A program made the position numbers and the translations under genes. 22,673 bases of DNA from Lunasporangiospora selenospora (lineage: Eukaryota; Mortierellomycota; Mortierellomycetes; Mortierellales; Mortierellaceae): contig JAABOA010000104.1 in the NCBI GenBank assembly GCA_015680635.1, forward strand, positions 2,764-25,436, written 5' to 3'. This document shows positions 20,121 through 22,673 of this stretch, piece after piece (the first letter of the stretch is position 1; every line of letters begins with the position of its first letter). A model generated the notes under the pieces. That model searched no databases and was not told the origin of the DNA. It was given only the letters and a program-made list of their open reading frames with translations.

Positions 20121-21619
20121 ATGGCACGGAGGGGTAGTCGTCATCAAGCCTACCCTATGGACGACTATCCACGCTCTCAGCACAAAGAACAAAGTCGTAA
20201 TAACAGTTTCGACGAAAGGAGAGACTCCTATGATTCATATGAGCCAGACTACCACCAGCACCATCGAGCAGAGCATGAAGTTGATATCCACAGCAACCAC
20301 GGAAGCATCACACGGATAAAGGATGAGCGACCCATACGAAAATGGGATGCACTCTTTCCATGTATCAAATCTCGCTTGGGTCGGACAGCTGCGTGCATCG
20401 GCCTGGGGATTCTTATCGGAGTCATCATCTTTGTTATGGTTCTGTATACTGTTTTTTCGATACCAAAGGTCGAATTCCAGAACCTGGTCGGCTCTCCTGA
20501 ATTTACGTTCAACGACGGCAATACGACATTGGGCGTCCACCTTGTTGCCAACTTAACAGTCAACAACCCAAACCCAATTGGAGTTTACTTCGAGCTGCTG
20601 AATATCACGGTAGGTTGCCTTCTCCCTCTCTCCTTCGCAAGGCACTTTTCTCTGCCACGTTTACCATCATCAACACCATGAGCCCACCACGACAGCCACG
20701 ATAGCGCCACGATAGCCTCCATAACCACAAAGAGTTTCGGGAGCAGCGTCCCGCAATGAAATCGAAGGAACAGGGGCGGGAACCAAACAAGTTGTGAAAA
20801 CCCCCGAAAGGCTCCTCCCCCTCAAAATCATCGGAACTGGAAGTGCGCCACTGTGTCACATACAATAAGGCAACAGAGGGTCGACAGCCACTAAATGTGC
20901 TCTAGAGCCTTTCTCTTTGCATGTCATGTCTGAGCGTGCAGATGCCTCAGAGTGATGACCAAAACACCATTGAAGCTATTGTCGATGAGGAGTTTGGAGG
21001 TCATTGGTGTATGAACAAGCCAGGGAAAAGCACTACAACACACTAGAGTTACCTCTCCCCAGCACTGAAATTGAAAGCGAGCGTTCCTGGCATAGACTAA
21101 CGTGATAACGACCCATCTAGGCTTACTATCCGACATATGCACCACCAATCGGAGGCGGCAATATTACCAATACGGACTTTCCATCAAAGTATGTCCAGAC
21201 CATCCAGTTCCCAGTATGGGCAAGATACGATAAAAGTCAGGATCCGGGATTCGGTTTGCTTAAAGACCTTTTTTCAAAGTGTGGCAAGCTCGGCACTGTT
21301 GTTGGCTTCAAGGACAGCGAGTTTACAATGAACTTCGACTTGAATATTCGGATGCGAATATTGAGTTTCAACCTCAGTCCTGATATCAAGAGGTTCCCCG
21401 TTGATATCGATTGCCCGTTAAATGTAAGCTCTACTATTGACGCCATAACAGACAGGTACCTTCTGCAAAATTTTGACGCTAATGTCGATTGTCTTGACGA
21501 AACAGCTTATTGATTTAGCGAAAGGACTTGTCCCTGGAGGTGGCGGGGATGGATCATGGTGGAATAAGATCCCTGGCGGAGTTGTGGACTGGATTGGCTT
21601 GATTCCAGGCTTTCCTTGA
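20121..21619 (+). CDS. Single-pass membrane protein with LEA_2 (NDR1/HIN1-like) domain
   Basis: Three exons (20121-20609, 21121-21423, 21506-21619) joined in phase 0 encode 301 residues. Residues 1-89 are hydrophilic, rich in Arg, Asp, Tyr, Ser and His and probably cytoplasmic. One membrane segment (90-113, ACIGLGILIGVIIFVMVLYT) is followed by an outer domain: FTFNDGNTTLGVHLVANLTV, NNPNPIGVYFELLNIT, joined to AYYPTYAPPIGGGNITNTDF, then beta-rich sequence to DIDCPLN and a Gly/Trp-rich tail ending IPGFP. The NPNPIGVYFELLNIT motif is typical of the LEA_2/WHy fold, seen in plant NDR1-like and fungal membrane proteins whose role is largely unknown. Several N-glycosylation sites in the outer part agree with a type II topology. 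The first intron is long (511 nt). I am confident of the fold, less of any function. Confidence 0.8.
20610..21120 (+). other. 511-nt first intron of the LEA_2 gene
   Basis: The donor is GTAGGT and the acceptor CATCTAG. The intron is about five times longer than most in this window. It holds a short direct repeat of CCACGATAGC-like units (about 20698-20719) and no open frame that extends the protein on either side. No nested gene is visible on the opposite strand. Confidence 0.6.
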
Positions 21620-21835
21620 AATGACGTGTGGGCCCTGAATCGAATCCTGATTACCCAAGCCCAGGACAAGCGCCCATCAACCCCTATAGGCGAAATCTAT
21701 AGACTGATAATATCCTGCTGTATTTTATAAAATGTTTTTTTTTCACCCTAGCCTGGCCACTTTCCCAGACCACTAATTCGTTAACTCGATCTTGAGAAAT
21801 ATTATTCAAGCATAGCTAGACAGGATCTTTGACTG

Positions 21836-21861
21836 AAAAAAAAAAAAAAAAAAAAAAAAAA
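21836..21861 (+). repeat. 26-A tract 217 bp after the LEA_2 stop
   Basis: A run of 26 A on the sense strand follows the gene, like the 22-A run after the TM9SF3 gene. Because both genes keep their introns, these are not tails of retroposed copies. Confidence 0.85.
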
Positions 21862-22133
21862 GCTTGCAAATCAGCCGATACTCTTATAACCCCACTTGGA
21901 GGATGACAGTAAGCGTATAGAAGTAATTTAGGCACTCATTACGGCATCAAAACACCACCTGGACTCAGGCTGCATTAACTGACTTCGGTCTTTGTCTGGG
22001 GAAGTCCTGTCTCACCTACTAGCCCTGGTCACCCACTACCATTGCATTCAGACTATGTATCCAAGGCCCGGCTCAAAGCTTTTTTTTGTAACAGTCTGTT
22101 TCTAACGGAATTGCTACGCACAGATGATTTGAG
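21862..22133. other. Gene-free stretch before the right-end repeats
   Basis: No open frame of note, RNA gene or clear signal is visible in these 270 bp. Short homopolymers occur, for example the T run at about 22080-22087. Confidence 0.4.
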
Positions 22134-22260
22134 GTTACTACTCCGTGGTAGCAATCCTCTATAACCCATAGCATCTACACGTTACTTCAAGGCCCCGCAC
22201 AACGATTGCCACCCCCTCCCTGAGGCGTTAAAAGGTTGAAAACAGATTAGGTTACCGGAT
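22134..22260 (+). repeat. Diverged repeat, copy A
   Basis: This segment aligns along its length with 22551-22660. Shared blocks in order are GTGGTRGCAAT, ATAGCA, CACGTT, GCCCCGCRCAACGATTG, TTAAAA and GTTACCGGA. Copy A has about a dozen extra bases between the CAACGATTG block and TTAAAA. Many differences between the copies are A/G or C/T exchanges. It is non-coding and probably part of an old dispersed or mobile element. Confidence 0.6.
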
Positions 22261-22550
22261 TGGATTCTACCTATCCTCTCCATCACCGAGAGGTTCTGCC
22301 TACCTGCTAGACTCTCTATCAGGCAGATGCCCGCCGACTCCATGTCGTCTTGTGCGCCTGGGTAGCGCTGCTCTCTGTGTTCTCCAAGCAATGATCCACA
22401 CGGAGTGAGTTAGCTTGACAAAGGACCATGGCTGTACATCGATCTTTCCACAGCACTTCCGTCGCTCGTCTCTCCCCCTTTCTATAACAAGCAGTTTCCG
22501 CTGGTGTGGTCATGTAAGTAAAGGCTAAAGTAAAAACTAATATAGCCCCA

Positions 22551-22660
22551 GTCACCTCTTTGTGGTGGCAATTCTCCACTAACTATAGCAACTCACGTTG
22601 CCACTGCCCCGCGCAACGATTGTCGCCTTAAAAAAATTGAGAAACGGGCTGTTACCGGAA
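22551..22660 (+). repeat. Diverged repeat, copy B
   Basis: Second copy in the same orientation, its conserved GCCCCGCGCAACGATTG block starting 414 bp after that of copy A. The window ends 13 bp later, so the element or array may continue. The 290 bp between the copies contain no recognisable transposase or RNA gene. Confidence 0.6.
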
Positions 22661-22673
22661 CGGGATATGACTC

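Noticed and set aside
20605-20865. Minus-strand open frame within the long LEA_2 intron as a nested gene
   Set aside because: The translated sequence is low in recognisable structure and overlaps the donor site and exon of a well supported gene.
22182-22579. Two minus-strand open frames at the right end
   Set aside because: They run across the diverged repeats, which differ by insertions not divisible by three between copies, so coding is unlikely.

Overview
This window is a stretch of nuclear chromosome from a filamentous fungus. All seven genes that can be read are eukaryotic and intron-bearing, with 28 introns placed by GT..AG signals and protein continuity; most are 78-131 nt. Gene spacing is compact, polyadenylation-type AATAAA signals lie close behind several stops, and pyrimidine-rich leaders precede several genes. 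Gene content and intron density suggest an early-diverging lineage (Mucoromycota/Mortierellomycota, for example Mortierella and relatives). That placement is inference, not something read from a marker gene.

Layout, left to right. (1) 263-1440 (+): HUT1/SLC35B1-type nucleotide-sugar transporter of the ER. (2) 1747-3606 (-): uroporphyrinogen decarboxylase, complete with all active-site residues, convergent with gene 1. (3) 3896-6995 (-): a four-CBS plus PB1 protein with a C-terminal membrane anchor, nine exons, one of them only 18 nt. (4) 7431-10606 (+): the G-patch spliceosome-disassembly factor TFIP11/Ntr1, divergent from gene 3 and interrupted by a 10-N assembly gap that breaks the reading frame. 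(5) 10607-12700: 2.1 kb of AT-richer sequence without a confident gene, holding suspicious open segments. (6) 12701-15415 (+): a complete ten-exon TM9SF3-type nonaspanin ending in KLD. (7) 15416-17447: a second gene-poor stretch with GC-box-like repeats and a long pyrimidine-rich leader. (8) 17448-19496 (+): a secreted or membrane-anchored PLC-like phosphodiesterase. (9) 20121-21619 (+): a single-pass LEA_2/NDR1-like membrane protein. (10) 21620-22673: non-coding, ending in two diverged copies of a repeat of about 110-127 bp.

The genes do not form a pathway; they are housekeeping functions (ER transport, heme synthesis, splicing, Golgi/endosome membrane protein sorting) beside two surface or secretory proteins. 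The most striking observation is inside the PLC-like protein. Directly after the catalytic His motif lies an insert of about 95 residues with 13 cysteines, nine of whose twelve spacings are exactly seven residues. They form two runs of six cysteines separated by a Pro/Trp loop, which is what an antiparallel helical hairpin held by a ladder of disulfides would look like. The 18-nt microexon in the CBS-PB1 gene is the second point worth checking.
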